64,000 bases of DNA from Puia sp. (GCA_031292515.1 JARLGZ010000177.1:124001-188000); one strand, 5' to 3'; positions 9,007 to 18,120 are shown, numbered from the stretch's first letter. Numbers and translations are program-made. Notes: a model not told the origin generated them from the sequence alone.

Positions 9007-10396
9007 CAGGAGTTCTTTTAACGAAAAAATGAAACCAAATATAGGACAGTGCCAGTATCGAAAAATAAATAACGGCCAATTTTATGTTCAGCGTGACCAT
9101 CGCGATCAGGGAAATAGCCGCTATGGTCAGGGCCACCAAAGGAAACCAGGGATAGAAAGGCACCCGGAAAGGCCTTGCAAGAGCCGGCTCTCTCCTTCTG
9201 AGCGTCAGCACCGTGATCATCGAAAGGATATAAAGGGTGATTGCGCCAAAAACGGAGATCGTGATGATCTGATCTGTCTTACCGGAAAGCAACGCGATGA
9301 TCCCGATCACCATATTCACCACCAACGCATTGGCGGGTGTCTTAAAGCGGGTATGTATCTTCCCGAAAACGCCGGGTATGTAGCGCACGCGCCCGAATTC
9401 ATAGGTAGCCCTGCTGGCCGCCAGGATGATCCCGTGAAAAGAAGCCACCAGCCCCATCAGCCCGATGGTGATCAGCAGATGATAGACCAGCGTTCCCGTC
9501 CCCGCTATTTTAGACAGAGCCAGCGGAAGAGGGGAGTCGGATGGTGGAGCTCCCAGCGAAGGATAAACGATGGCTTCCCACCCCCCGACACCTATAGATG
9601 AAATAAATACCAACACACAGAGCAGTACGAGAGTTGCCAACGCCGACCCGAAACCCAGCAGTACGTTCCGCTGGGGGTTCACGGTCTCTTCCGCAACGTT
9701 GGCCACCCCTTCCAGTCCCAGGAAGAACCAGATCGCAAACGGTATGGAAGCCCAAACGCCTCTCCATCCAAAAGGGAACGCGTTTTCCCGCAGGTGCTGC
9801 ATACTGAAATGCGGGAGGGTGATCCCCGAAAACAACAACAACTCGAATACCGCCAGCACGGTCACGATGAGCTCAAAGACCGCCGCCGCCTTCACCCCAT
9901 AAATATTCAGACAGGTAAACAGAAGATAAGCCGTGATCGCAATTCCCTGCACGCTGAATCCAGGAAAAAATATATGAAAATAAGCCCCTATTGCGGCTGC
10001 AATAGCCGGAGGCGCGAAAAGGAATTCTATCAGCTGGGCCATACCCGCAATAAAACCGAATTCCCGGTTCAATCCCCTGTTCGCATAATCAAAAACGCCC
10101 CCCGCTTTCGGTATGGCGCAGGCCAGCTCTGTATAAGAGAAAGTGAAGGTGATATACATGATAATGATGACACCCGTGGCGATCGCCAGGCCCAGTGTAC
10201 CGCCCTCCGCCAGGCCGAGGTTCCAGCCAAAGTACATTCCCGAGATTACATAGCCTACTCCCAATCCCCATAACATCACCGGACCCAGCGTACGGGATAG
10301 ATGAGCCCCTTCTGAAGCGTCTTTGGACGAACGGGCTTGTCCGGGATCTTGCTGATGAACATTCCCGGGAGCAGAAGGACGGGTTGGAGGGGGCAT
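8981..10396 (-). CDS. APC-family amino acid/ethanolamine permease
   Basis: 471 residues with about 12 membrane segments, starting at the ATG at 10396; a longer frame begins with a weak TTG at 10414. The first membrane region, LGVGYVISGMYFGWNLGLA, and the segment AQLIEFLFAPPAIAAAIG closely resemble the Eat-type ethanolamine permeases (TIGR00908 family). Eat permeases are H+-linked inner-membrane importers. It is the first gene of the operon and overlaps the gamma-glutamyl ligase gene by 26 bp. The permease type is the main argument for ethanolamine, rather than putrescine, as the substrate. Other small amines or amino alcohols remain possible. Confidence 0.83.
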   Translation of the reverse strand: MPPPTRPSAPGNVHQQDPGQARSSKDASEGAHLSRTLGPVMLWGLGVGYVISGMYFGWNLGLAEGGTLGLAIATGVIIIMYITFTFSYTELACAIPKAGGVFDYANRGLNREFGFIAGMAQLIEFLFAPPAIAAAIGAYFHIFFPGFSVQGIAITAYLLFTCLNIYGVKAAAVFELIVTVLAVFELLLFSGITLPHFSMQHLRENAFPFGWRGVWASIPFAIWFFLGLEGVANVAEETVNPQRNVLLGFGSALATLVLLCVLVFISSIGVGGWEAIVYPSLGAPPSDSPLPLALSKIAGTGTLVYHLLITIGLMGLVASFHGIILAASRATYEFGRVRYIPGVFGKIHTRFKTPANALVVNMVIGIIALLSGKTDQIITISVFGAITLYILSMITVLTLRRREPALARPFRVPFYPWFPLVALTIAAISLIAMVTLNIKLAVIYFSILALSYIWFHFFVKRTPDAEKTINS

Positions 10397-10400
10397 ACCA

Positions 10401-10415
10401 ATTGATTTAATCAAT
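10401..10415 (-). promoter_or_regulatory. Perfect palindrome just upstream of the permease start
   Basis: ATTGATTTAATCAAT is a perfect inverted repeat with 7-bp arms, 5-19 nt before the ATG at 10396. Further ATTGAT/ATCAAT half-sites occur at 10447-10452 and 10482-10487 in the same AT-rich 144-bp leader. This looks like an operator region for the catabolic operon; the regulator is unknown. No regulator gene lies directly beside the operon other than the degenerate LytS-like gene upstream. Confidence 0.35.
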
Positions 10416-10540
10416 GAAGATAAATCAAATATTATTTTAAAAAACTAATTGATCTTTTCTGTCAAAAAAACGATGAAAAATATCAATCAAGCATCAGAAA
10501 AGTAAAAAAATATTAACTACTATCCCTATTCTTAACGATT

Positions 10541-11641
10541 TTATCCCAGTTTAATGGCATTATGAAGGTTGATCTTGCAATCGATCAGGAATTGTGCCGT
10601 CGTGATAAAGACCTTTAGTTCATGACTCTCCGGATAGAGCAGGTCGAGGCGGTTACCGATATGTTGCAGGAAGATATTTCCCCCGTTTGCCAGGGTGGAG
10701 GTATCAATGGGTTTACTCCAGGCTACCTGGAGGTTCAGGGAGCCACTTAATATATGAATGTCGATCCGAAGATATTTATCGGGGAGGTCCAGCAAAGAGA
10801 GCTGCCTGAAACTATTCTCCACAAGAGGTAACAGGATGAACGGAGCGATCTGCTCACCCGAAGGATCGCCCGTGCGTTTGAGCAGGATCCTTGGCCTGTC
10901 CGGGCTGCCCATCTCCTCCAACTCCAGGTATTCTTCCAGCAACCTCAGTTCTTTTTCCAGGCTTACACTAGCCTGGTTATGATCATAGATCACATACAAA
11001 AGCAGGTTCTTGATTTTTTTTATCATAGCCGGGATAACATGCGACTCCCTGACAGACAACATTTCCACCCTATCCAGGGCATTGACCAGGAAGACGGATT
11101 GCAACTGTCCGTCATGTCTGCCCCGCTCCAGCTTCTGTTTCTCCGCCTTTATCAAATCCAGCTCCCGTTGCTTGATAAACCAAAGCTTCCCCAATTTGAT
11201 CGCTGCCGCCAGTCCCCCTTCCATATTGATCTGGTAAAATAAGTTCAGAAAAGCCCAGGACCAGTTTTTTGATAGTTCGACCGGCGGCATGCCCGTCATC
11301 TTCCGTATAACCGGGATCACATAGACGGTATAAGATTGGAAAGCGATGATGAACAACACGCTGAACAACAGCCATAACAAGGTCATCCGGATATAACGAC
11401 CGGTGAAAAGAAATTTTGGCAACAGGAAATAAATAATAGAATAACAAAAGATCATATCCAGGGGCGTTGAAAAAAAGACCTCGGGAAGGATGGAGAAGAA
11501 ACTTCTGACAAAAGGGAATTTACTGCTCCAGTAGAGAGCTCCGAAACTGGTATAGTAGATGATCCACAAACCCCAAAATAAGGAATGCCTGGCAACCCGA
11601 TAGCGGGGGTTGTTGGAAAATATCAATGGATAAACGGTCAT
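10541..11641 (-). CDS. LytS-like membrane protein with a degenerate histidine kinase core
   Basis: 366 residues from the ATG at 11641 (a GTG at 11677 would add 12). There are four hydrophobic segments in the first 160 residues, then a short coiled region and a LytS/YehU-type kinase region. The phospho-acceptor motif, normally NPHFLFN, reads SVFLVN here, so the histidine is gone. The N-box region ILLPLVENSFRQL is partly kept. The protein therefore looks like a pseudokinase rather than an active sensor kinase. It is transcribed away from an intact LytS/LytTR pair starting 218 bp upstream and may modulate that system. It could also be a decaying gene, though the frame is open throughout. Confidence 0.7.
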   Translation of the reverse strand: MTVYPLIFSNNPRYRVARHSLFWGLWIIYYTSFGALYWSSKFPFVRSFFSILPEVFFSTPLDMIFCYSIIYFLLPKFLFTGRYIRMTLLWLLFSVLFIIAFQSYTVYVIPVIRKMTGMPPVELSKNWSWAFLNLFYQINMEGGLAAAIKLGKLWFIKQRELDLIKAEKQKLERGRHDGQLQSVFLVNALDRVEMLSVRESHVIPAMIKKIKNLLLYVIYDHNQASVSLEKELRLLEEYLELEEMGSPDRPRILLKRTGDPSGEQIAPFILLPLVENSFRQLSLLDLPDKYLRIDIHILSGSLNLQVAWSKPIDTSTLANGGNIFLQHIGNRLDLLYPESHELKVFITTAQFLIDCKINLHNAIKLG

Positions 11642-11858
11642 CGGGACAAAAGTAGGAAAGCAGGTGGTAGAAACCACCCGCGGGTCACATGAGAAAAATA
11701 GAAACTCTTGATATTTTGATCACTCATACCTTCCGTTCACAATAAATTAACTTTTCTATGACAGGTGAAATTGGGTAATTGCGGCATCTATCTTCGCATA
11801 GATTCCCTCAAACACGAAAAATCATTACCGAAACGGCATTTCGCTAACCCAAACTGCT

Positions 11859-12893
11859 ATGGACAATCAACAGATCGTCGATGATAGGATGGTTAAATCG
11901 ATAGTCATCCCGGTTTTAGGGATCACCATTCCTAATCTGGCAGGGCTGATTACCAACTCGCAATATGGCCCATCGGAGCTCCTGGCCAGCTATGCTTTTT
12001 TTATCCTGACAGCCTGGATGATTTGGCAGGGGAACGTACGATTGATGTATTTTATGAGGAAGAAGATCAGGTGGTCTTATAAATACTATTACCGGATCAT
12101 CGTCTCTTTGTTCCTTGCAAACATCGTATATTCAGGTACAGTCTCCGGTCTTCTGCTCAGCGGATGGAGGCGTTTCTCCAGGGAAAACCAGCCGGGCAAC
12201 AGCCCCATCGTCAGCACCGTTCTGATCATTATTATCGCGGCCTGCTTCATCACCAATATTTACGAGATCCTGTTTCTCAACCAGGAGAGAGAATACAACC
12301 AATCACGGGTGGACCAGTTGAACATCGCAAAAGCACAAGCCGAATTGGAAGCTCTGAAAAACCAGATCGATCCGCATTTCATCTTCAACTCCCTGAATAC
12401 CCTCTCCTTTCTCATCACCCGGGATCCGCCAAGCGCAAGGCTATACAATGATACACTCGCAAAAGTCTACCGGTACATTCTAAGCAATAAGGAAAAAGAC
12501 CTGGTATTGCTCAGAGAGGAAATAGAATTTATCAGCAACTATTTCTACCTGCTCAAAATCCGTTTTGGCGATGCCGTCAGCATGGTCATAGAGATCACAG
12601 ACTTCCTGGCCGAAGACTTCCTGATACCTCCGATATCCATGCAAGCACTGGTGGAAAACGCGATCAAACATAACGAGTTCAACGACAAAGGCCCCCTTAC
12701 GATCAACGTGGCCATCTCATCGAACTATGTGATTGTGAAAAATGCCATCAACCCGAAAAGCTTCCCTGCGACGGGATCGAGAATAGGCCTGGGCAACCTG
12801 GATAACCGATACAAGTTGATAACGAGACGGAACATCCTGATAGAGGACAACTCAAAGACTTTTATGGTCAAACTGCCCGTCATAAAATTTTAG
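11859..12893 (+). CDS. LytS/YehU-family sensor histidine kinase
   Basis: 344 residues with four predicted membrane segments (about 14-32, 42-58, 78-101 and 117-140), a short coiled region, then the His-kinase domain. The phospho-acceptor His173 lies in QIDPHFIFNSLNTL and the ATP-binding N-box in SMQALVENAIKHNEF. It is a membrane sensor that phosphorylates the LytTR regulator encoded 42 bp downstream. The ligand is unknown. The catalytic residues are intact, in contrast to the divergent LytS-like gene next door. Confidence 0.9.
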   Translation: MDNQQIVDDRMVKSIVIPVLGITIPNLAGLITNSQYGPSELLASYAFFILTAWMIWQGNVRLMYFMRKKIRWSYKYYYRIIVSLFLANIVYSGTVSGLLLSGWRRFSRENQPGNSPIVSTVLIIIIAACFITNIYEILFLNQEREYNQSRVDQLNIAKAQAELEALKNQIDPHFIFNSLNTLSFLITRDPPSARLYNDTLAKVYRYILSNKEKDLVLLREEIEFISNYFYLLKIRFGDAVSMVIEITDFLAEDFLIPPISMQALVENAIKHNEFNDKGPLTINVAISSNYVIVKNAINPKSFPATGSRIGLGNLDNRYKLITRRNILIEDNSKTFMVKLPVIKF

Positions 12894-12935
12894 TTATAAA
12901 TTTTATAAACTATTCTGGTTTAAAACCTATACGCC

Positions 12936-13691
12936 ATGAGAGTATTGATTATCGAAGATGAAAAGCCGGCCTATGAGAACCTGGCCGGTGAATTGCTCGC
13001 GATCGATCACAGCATTTCCGTCATCGCCGGCTGCGACAGCGTGCAGGAATGCATCCGCTGGCTCAACAGGAATCCGCAGCCCGATCTCATCATGATGGAT
13101 ATCCAGCTGTCGGACGGTCTCTCCTTTAACATATTCGGCGCCTGCTCCATCACCTGCCCGGTGATCTTTACGACCGCCTATGACAAATACCTGACGCAGG
13201 CCTTCGAATACAGCAGCATTGATTACCTGCTCAAACCGATCAACCCGGAGAAGCTGAAAAATGCGATAAAAAAATACAAAAACTTACAGAACCATTTCGT
13301 GAATAATCACGCCTCGCTGCTGGAATTCCTGAACAATCACGACAAAAAGAAATCCCGGATCCTCGTGAAAAAGGGAATAGAATACCAAACAGTCCGGGTA
13401 GAAGACATCGCCTATTTCTTTACAGAACACAAGCTTGTCTTCCTCGTGGACAAGGAAAACCGGAAATATCTCGCCGAGAAGAACAACCTGGGGGAACTGG
13501 AAGAAGAGCTCGACAGAAACCTTTTTTACCGCGCCAACCGGAAATTCATCATCAACGCCAATTATGTCAGGCGGTTTAAGCCGCTGGAACGCAGCAAAAT
13601 CTCGGTGGAACTCGCCCTCCCGGCTAACGAGGAAATCATTATCAGCCAGGAGAATGCGGCCTCTTTCAAAAAATGGATGGGCGACTGCTAA
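12936..13691 (+). CDS. LytTR-type response regulator
   Basis: 251 residues: a receiver domain (about 1-120) with acidic residues in IIEDE, the phospho-acceptor Asp55 in MMDIQLSDG and the KPI switch lysine. It is followed by a LytTR DNA-binding domain (about 140-248) containing NRKFIINANYVRRFKP. It is the cytoplasmic partner of the LytS-type kinase just upstream, and the two genes form an operon. Targets cannot be read from the sequence. Confidence 0.92.
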   Translation: MRVLIIEDEKPAYENLAGELLAIDHSISVIAGCDSVQECIRWLNRNPQPDLIMMDIQLSDGLSFNIFGACSITCPVIFTTAYDKYLTQAFEYSSIDYLLKPINPEKLKNAIKKYKNLQNHFVNNHASLLEFLNNHDKKKSRILVKKGIEYQTVRVEDIAYFFTEHKLVFLVDKENRKYLAEKNNLGELEEELDRNLFYRANRKFIINANYVRRFKPLERSKISVELALPANEEIIISQENAASFKKWMGDC

Positions 13692-13754
13692 CTGCCAAAA
13701 TCCCGGAATCCTCCTAAACACGAAACCGGCCCCGGACTAAATACCGTATCCGGC

Positions 13755-14882
13755 CTAATAGAAGAACTGCCGGCTGATATTGCGCGTGCCGTCGGAAAGC
13801 GTAAGTACATAGACCCCATGCGAATGATCCCCGAATGGAATGTCAATGACCAGACTGCCGGACGCGCCGCCAATAGCCTGTTTTAAGATCGCTTTCCCGT
13901 CCATCGTATACATGCTGAGACGATAGGTGCCGTCTGCGGGCAATTTCATATTCGCTCTCAAAGAAGAAGGTCCCGCAACAATGCCCTGTATCTGCAGTGC
14001 CGATGCGGCATCTATATTGACCACTAAAATGGGAGACCTGAAAACGCTGCCATCGGGCCCCCGGGCAATGATCCGGTAGTAAATGGCAGCCGCCGGAGGC
14101 GCAGATGCATCCTGATAGGCATAGGAAGCGTCACTCCCCGAAGTACTTTGCAGGCTATGGATGGGCGTAAAGCTGCTCCCATCCGTAGAGCGCTCAACTA
14201 CAAAATCGGTGCCGGCGCCAAAGCCGGAGGCAGACCACTTCAGTCCGACGACACCTGATGACGCCATTTGCGACGAAAGGACGATGTCCTGCTGCGCCAA
14301 CAGACTGGATATCGCCTGACCCTTGACGCTGATGTTGCTATATACGAACCGGTTAAAACCTCCCGAAGTAGTAACGGAGTTATAACCATATAGGCGGAAA
14401 GTCACCGCAGACGTAAGACTTTGAAAACTTGTCGAAAGAGGCACGGTAAAGGTGGCATAGGTAGTACTCAGCGTGCCGGTGCTGATATCACTGGTATAAC
14501 CATCCAGGCTGGACCGCAGGCTCCATGTCATCGGTCCCGAACCCGCGGCGGTCCCGGTGGTGCTGTGGCGAATGATCAGGGTCACCGAATTGAGCACCAG
14601 ATAATAGGAAGAGGCGGGAGCCAATGAGACCTGAAGATAAGCATTGGAATTCAACCCACCGGCAGGCCATCCGTCCTGCCCGAAATATTCGCCGTTATAG
14701 CTGCTGCTGCCAATGGCTGATCCGAACGAAGCGGTAGTCACCGTAATATTCGTTCCGGCCGTGCCTGCCAGGGTATTATTGAAATTCCAGTTGCCGGCCG
14801 TTTGCGCCCTCGCCGGGATCGCCTGTGCAAAGGCGAGTGTCGTCAAAAACAGGGTCATTTTCAGCGCAGATACCGTTTTCAT
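13755..14882 (-). CDS. Secreted protein with type IX secretion C-terminal domain
   Basis: 375 residues. An N-terminal signal peptide ends around ARAQ (residues 24-27). The body is rich in Ser, Thr, Gly and Tyr. The segment at about 28-190 looks like a beta-sandwich domain, followed by a fibronectin-III-like stretch (about 195-290, VGLKWSASGFGAGTDF...). The last 70 residues fit the T9SS sorting domain, with YRLSMYTMDGKAILK and GVYVLTLSDG. The protein is probably exported across the outer membrane and attached to the surface or released. No enzymatic motif was recognised. It stands alone, converging with the LytTR regulator gene 63 bp away. Confidence 0.78.
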   Translation of the reverse strand: MKTVSALKMTLFLTTLAFAQAIPARAQTAGNWNFNNTLAGTAGTNITVTTASFGSAIGSSSYNGEYFGQDGWPAGGLNSNAYLQVSLAPASSYYLVLNSVTLIIRHSTTGTAAGSGPMTWSLRSSLDGYTSDISTGTLSTTYATFTVPLSTSFQSLTSAVTFRLYGYNSVTTSGGFNRFVYSNISVKGQAISSLLAQQDIVLSSQMASSGVVGLKWSASGFGAGTDFVVERSTDGSSFTPIHSLQSTSGSDASYAYQDASAPPAAAIYYRIIARGPDGSVFRSPILVVNIDAASALQIQGIVAGPSSLRANMKLPADGTYRLSMYTMDGKAILKQAIGGASGSLVIDIPFGDHSHGVYVLTLSDGTRNISRQFFY

Positions 14883-15044
14883 AGATACAGATTGTACTCC
14901 TACTATTCAATTCAATTGCCATTTTTTCAAACAATTGATTATAAACAGTTTATACATCTACCAGCTTACCCGAATTTCCAAGAAATGGACATTTTTCTCT
15001 TTTTGACAGGGAAGATAACCGTCTGATAATGGGAATAGCCGCCT

Positions 15045-16391
15045 TTAGAAATGGAGCAGGAAAGAACTCCCCTCTCCCTCCACCGAATGGACCTGGATAT
15101 TGCCCTTATGCAGGAGCATGATCTGTTTGCAAAGACTCAGGCCGATCCCGCTTCCACTCTTCTTGGTGCTGAAAAAAGGCACAAAGATATTATCCATTAC
15201 TTCCGGGGACATGCCGGCTCCATTATCGGCTACCTTAATCACCGCCCGGTTATTCGAAGTCAGGAAAGCCGACAGGATGATCCGCGGGTCGGGCCGGTCT
15301 TTCACCGCCTCGATCGCATTCACCACAAGGTTGATCAGCACCTGTTCGATCAGGTTCGCATCGGCATCCAGCGAAAGATCGGGGTCTTTCAGGATGATCT
15401 CCATATCGATATTCTTTTGCTCGAGCGTAGGCTGCATCAGATGATGCAGGGTCTCAAACAAATCGCGGGCATATATTTTTTTCAGGTTGGGCGCCGTGAT
15501 CTTATTCAGGTTCCGATAAGTCTCGGCAAATTTCAGCAGCCCTTCGCTTCTGCGTTTTATGGTCTGAATACCCAGTTCAAGATCGTCGATCGAAGACGAT
15601 GTCTGGCCTTTCAAATGGCTGAAGGTAGTATGAAGACGATGCAACATGGTCTCCGCCAGGGAAGAAATCGGCGCGATCGAATTCATGATCTCATGTGTCA
15701 TGACACTAAGCAGTTTCTGCCAGGCTTTTGATTCGGTTTCATCGAGGGCCTCATCCACATCCTGGAATGCGATCAGCTTATAGACCTTGCCATCCGTCTG
15801 GAAAGCCGTGGCCGCCATCAGGGTTTTCAACAGATTATTGTCCCTGTTGATGGAGACGACCTTATTCTCGCCAGGGCGTAATTCCAGCAGTTCATGATAC
15901 AAAACCGCATCCCTTCGTTCCAGCGAATGAATCGTCTTTAGATAAGGGATCCCGAGCATCTTCTTAAAGGATTCGTTCATCCAGCCAATATCCCCACTCT
16001 TGTGCTCATAGGAGAGTATTCCCGTGTTGACCAATTCCAGTATCTTCTGAAGGTATTGGTACTGGGTCTCCTTTTCCCGGCTGATCAGTTTGAAAGTGGA
16101 ATTGATCTCGTTAAATCCCTGCCGCAATCCCTGCAATTCCAGGGGTGCCTCTTTCACCTCGAAATGGCGGGAGAAGTCGCGATAGTGGATGGACTCCACA
16201 AATTGCTCCACTTCGTGCTGGGCCTTCCTGTTGAAATTATAGAAGTCCGCCAGTTGTCCCAGGATGACCGGGATGACGATCGCCAGATACTGGAACATCC
16301 CCTTTACCAACAGGAACGAGGCGCAGGAGAGCGTCATAAAAAGCAGCAAAACCCTCACGAGAATCCTTTCCTGGTAGCGTTTAAATATCAC
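15045..16391 (-). CDS. NtrB/NtrY-like sensor histidine kinase
   Basis: 448 residues from a GTG start (no better ATG is in frame nearby). Two hydrophobic segments lie at about 10-30 and 34-50, then a linker, a PAS-like domain (about 110-215, with NTGILSYEHKSGDIGWMNESF), the H-box MTHEIMNSIAP with His233, and an HATPase domain with NLVVNAIEAV and the G-boxes DNGAGM and GSGIGLSLC. It lies 98 bp downstream of the sigma-54-type response regulator gene on the same strand and is its evident partner. The pair is divergent from a large HlyD/MacB/TolC export locus, which is probably its target. Confidence 0.9.
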   Translation of the reverse strand: MIFKRYQERILVRVLLLFMTLSCASFLLVKGMFQYLAIVIPVILGQLADFYNFNRKAQHEVEQFVESIHYRDFSRHFEVKEAPLELQGLRQGFNEINSTFKLISREKETQYQYLQKILELVNTGILSYEHKSGDIGWMNESFKKMLGIPYLKTIHSLERRDAVLYHELLELRPGENKVVSINRDNNLLKTLMAATAFQTDGKVYKLIAFQDVDEALDETESKAWQKLLSVMTHEIMNSIAPISSLAETMLHRLHTTFSHLKGQTSSSIDDLELGIQTIKRRSEGLLKFAETYRNLNKITAPNLKKIYARDLFETLHHLMQPTLEQKNIDMEIILKDPDLSLDADANLIEQVLINLVVNAIEAVKDRPDPRIILSAFLTSNNRAVIKVADNGAGMSPEVMDNIFVPFFSTKKSGSGIGLSLCKQIMLLHKGNIQVHSVEGEGSSFLLHF

Positions 16392-16489
16392 TTATGTTTT
16401 TTAAGATGGTACTGCGTAAATATTTTTCTGGTCCCGATAGTACTGTCCCCGCACAATTATCCTATTCCCGTTCAGATAATACGTGTCGC

Positions 16490-17848
16490 TCAAATATCAT
16501 ACTTGCTCAGACGACGGTATAGCGCCGTCCTGGTCAACCCCAATTCCTTCGCGGCTTTTGAGATATTGCCGTTATGCTTCTCGATGACCTTCAGGATGGC
16601 ATTCTTTTCTATGGTGCTCAACTTAAGCTCCTGTGGCTCGTCCGGGATACTGCCGGACGATTCGATAGGCGAAAAGATCAGGTCCTTGGCCTGCAGGACA
16701 TCGCCGTCTGCCATGATTACCGCCCTTTCGATGGTATATTGCAGCTCGCGGACATTCCCCGGGTAATGATAGGATTTCAGCTTCTCAATGGCCTTGGCGT
16801 CAAAGTCATTGGAAGGTTTCATATATTTATTCGTGTAGATACGTGCAAAATGACGGGCCAGCAGCACGATGTCTTCCTCCCGTTTACGAAGGGGGGGCAC
16901 CATGATCTCCACCGTATTAATCCGGTAGACCAGGTCCTTGCGGAACCGGTTCTCATTGGCCAGTTCGCTCAAAGGCAGATTCGTTGCGCAAATGAGCCGG
17001 ATATTGATAGGGATCGGCTGGTTGGTTCCCAACCGTGTCACCTGGCGGTTTTGCAACACCGTAAGCAGTTTGGCCTGCTGGTGAAGGGATATATTGCCGA
17101 TCTCGTCGAGGAACAGGGTCCCTCCTTCGGCCCCCTCAAAACGGCCCGTCCGGTCCTCCCGGGCGTCCGTAAAAGCTCCCTTCTTGTGCCCGAACAACTC
17201 GCTTTCAAAAAGTGATTCTGTAAGGGCTCCCACATCGACCTTTACAAAGGCCTTGTCCGCACGCAGAGAATGCTGATGAATCGCCTTGGCTATCAAATCC
17301 TTACCGGTCCCATTTTCGCCCAAAATGAGGATATTCGCATCGGTGGGAGCAATCTTTTCCACCTTGAAAAAGATATCGTTCATCACCTCGGATTCTCCGA
17401 TCAGTTCGGAACCAATGATCGAATCCGAAGCCAGGTGACTGGCGCTGCCCTTTTTAATCTCATTCTTTTTGAGGGCATCCTTGATCGTCGTGATCAATCT
17501 TTCATTATGCCAGGGTTTTACCACGAAATCCGCGGCGCCTTCTTTCAGCGAGCGGACGGCCAGGTCGATATCCCCATAGGCAGTGATCATGATAACGGCG
17601 GCATCGGAGCCGAATTCCCGCAGCTTCCGCAGCCAGAACAGCCCTTCATTGCCGGTGTTGATCGAGCTGTTGAAGTTCATATCCAGCAGGACAATATCGA
17701 AAGGACGCTTGGACAGGAGTGAACGCATATTCTCCGGGTTCTTTTCTGTCACTACTTCCGCCGCCTCTGTCTTCAAAAGTAATCTGACAGCCGTGAGGAC
17801 ATCCGGATCGTCGTCTATCGCCAAAATCGAAGCATTCTTGAGTATCAT
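16490..17848 (-). CDS. Sigma-54-dependent response regulator (NtrC family)
   Basis: 452 residues in the usual three parts: a receiver domain (phospho-acceptor Asp56 in LLDMNF), an AAA+ domain with Walker A GENGTGKD (177-184) and Walker B GTLFLDE, and a C-terminal Fis-type helix-turn-helix (NISKAAKELGLTRTALYRRL). The sigma-54 contact loop reads GAFTDA (224-229) rather than the textbook GAFTGA. It activates transcription from sigma-54 promoters by ATP hydrolysis. The gene is divergent from the HlyD-led export operon, and repeated candidate binding sites lie in that intergenic region and before the second ATPase gene. Confidence 0.93.
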   Translation of the reverse strand: MILKNASILAIDDDPDVLTAVRLLLKTEAAEVVTEKNPENMRSLLSKRPFDIVLLDMNFNSSINTGNEGLFWLRKLREFGSDAAVIMITAYGDIDLAVRSLKEGAADFVVKPWHNERLITTIKDALKKNEIKKGSASHLASDSIIGSELIGESEVMNDIFFKVEKIAPTDANILILGENGTGKDLIAKAIHQHSLRADKAFVKVDVGALTESLFESELFGHKKGAFTDAREDRTGRFEGAEGGTLFLDEIGNISLHQQAKLLTVLQNRQVTRLGTNQPIPINIRLICATNLPLSELANENRFRKDLVYRINTVEIMVPPLRKREEDIVLLARHFARIYTNKYMKPSNDFDAKAIEKLKSYHYPGNVRELQYTIERAVIMADGDVLQAKDLIFSPIESSGSIPDEPQELKLSTIEKNAILKVIEKHNGNISKAAKELGLTRTALYRRLSKYDI

Positions 17849-17889
17849 AATCTAAACAAAGTTTTTATCTATGCAACAAAACACTGCTA

Positions 17890-17920
17890 CAAGTATACCT
17901 TAAATATAATCCTATGACAA
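17890..17920 (-). promoter_or_regulatory. Bacteroidetes-type promoter for the response regulator/kinase operon
   Basis: On the minus strand the -7 box reads TATACTTG (complement of 17890-17897), 7 of 8 to TAnnTTTG. A TTG -33 element (complement of 17918-17920) lies 20 bp further upstream. It is placed about 45 bp before the regulator's ATG at 17848. It overlaps no other feature in this 341-bp divergent intergenic region. Confidence 0.5.
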
Positions 17921-17954
17921 TTAATTTTTTAGCCCAAATTTACGAAAAATGCAG

Positions 17955-18059
17955 GTGTATCGAAACCGGACACTCCCTGTATCGAAAATGAACTGTCCAA
18001 CTGGCTCTTATACTCTAATAAACTGTAAATCATAGATATTGCATTCTGGCACATGATTG
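17955..18059 (+). promoter_or_regulatory. Candidate activator sites and -24/-12-like element before the HlyD gene (copy A)
   Basis: A 40-bp block (17955-17994) contains TGTATCG twice, at 17956-17962 and 17978-17984, exactly 22 bp apart. The first copy is part of TGT-N11-ACA, a dyad typical of enhancer-binding proteins. TGGCACATGATTG at 18047-18059 resembles a sigma-54 promoter, but the gap between GG and the downstream G is one base shorter than the canonical arrangement. An equivalent block with 34 of 40 identical positions and the same layout precedes the second ABC ATPase gene. The most likely reading is binding sites and a promoter for the neighbouring sigma-54 activator. Confidence 0.6.
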
Positions 18060-18120
18060 TAAGGAGAGTAAGAAGTTTTTTGTTTCTCATGTTGCAGTGA
18101 GAAGTGAGTAGTAGAATAGC

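Noticed and set aside
3915-10396. Standard putrescine (Puu) operon
   Set aside because: No PuuB-type FAD oxidase is present. An iron alcohol dehydrogenase and an Eat-like permease occupy the locus instead.
15051-15731. 226-codon open frame antisense to the NtrB-like kinase gene
   Set aside because: It mirrors a well-supported kinase gene on the other strand, and its translation shows no family-like motifs. Several other long antisense frames (for example 18274-18846, 21594-22229, 42814-43812) were dismissed for the same reason.
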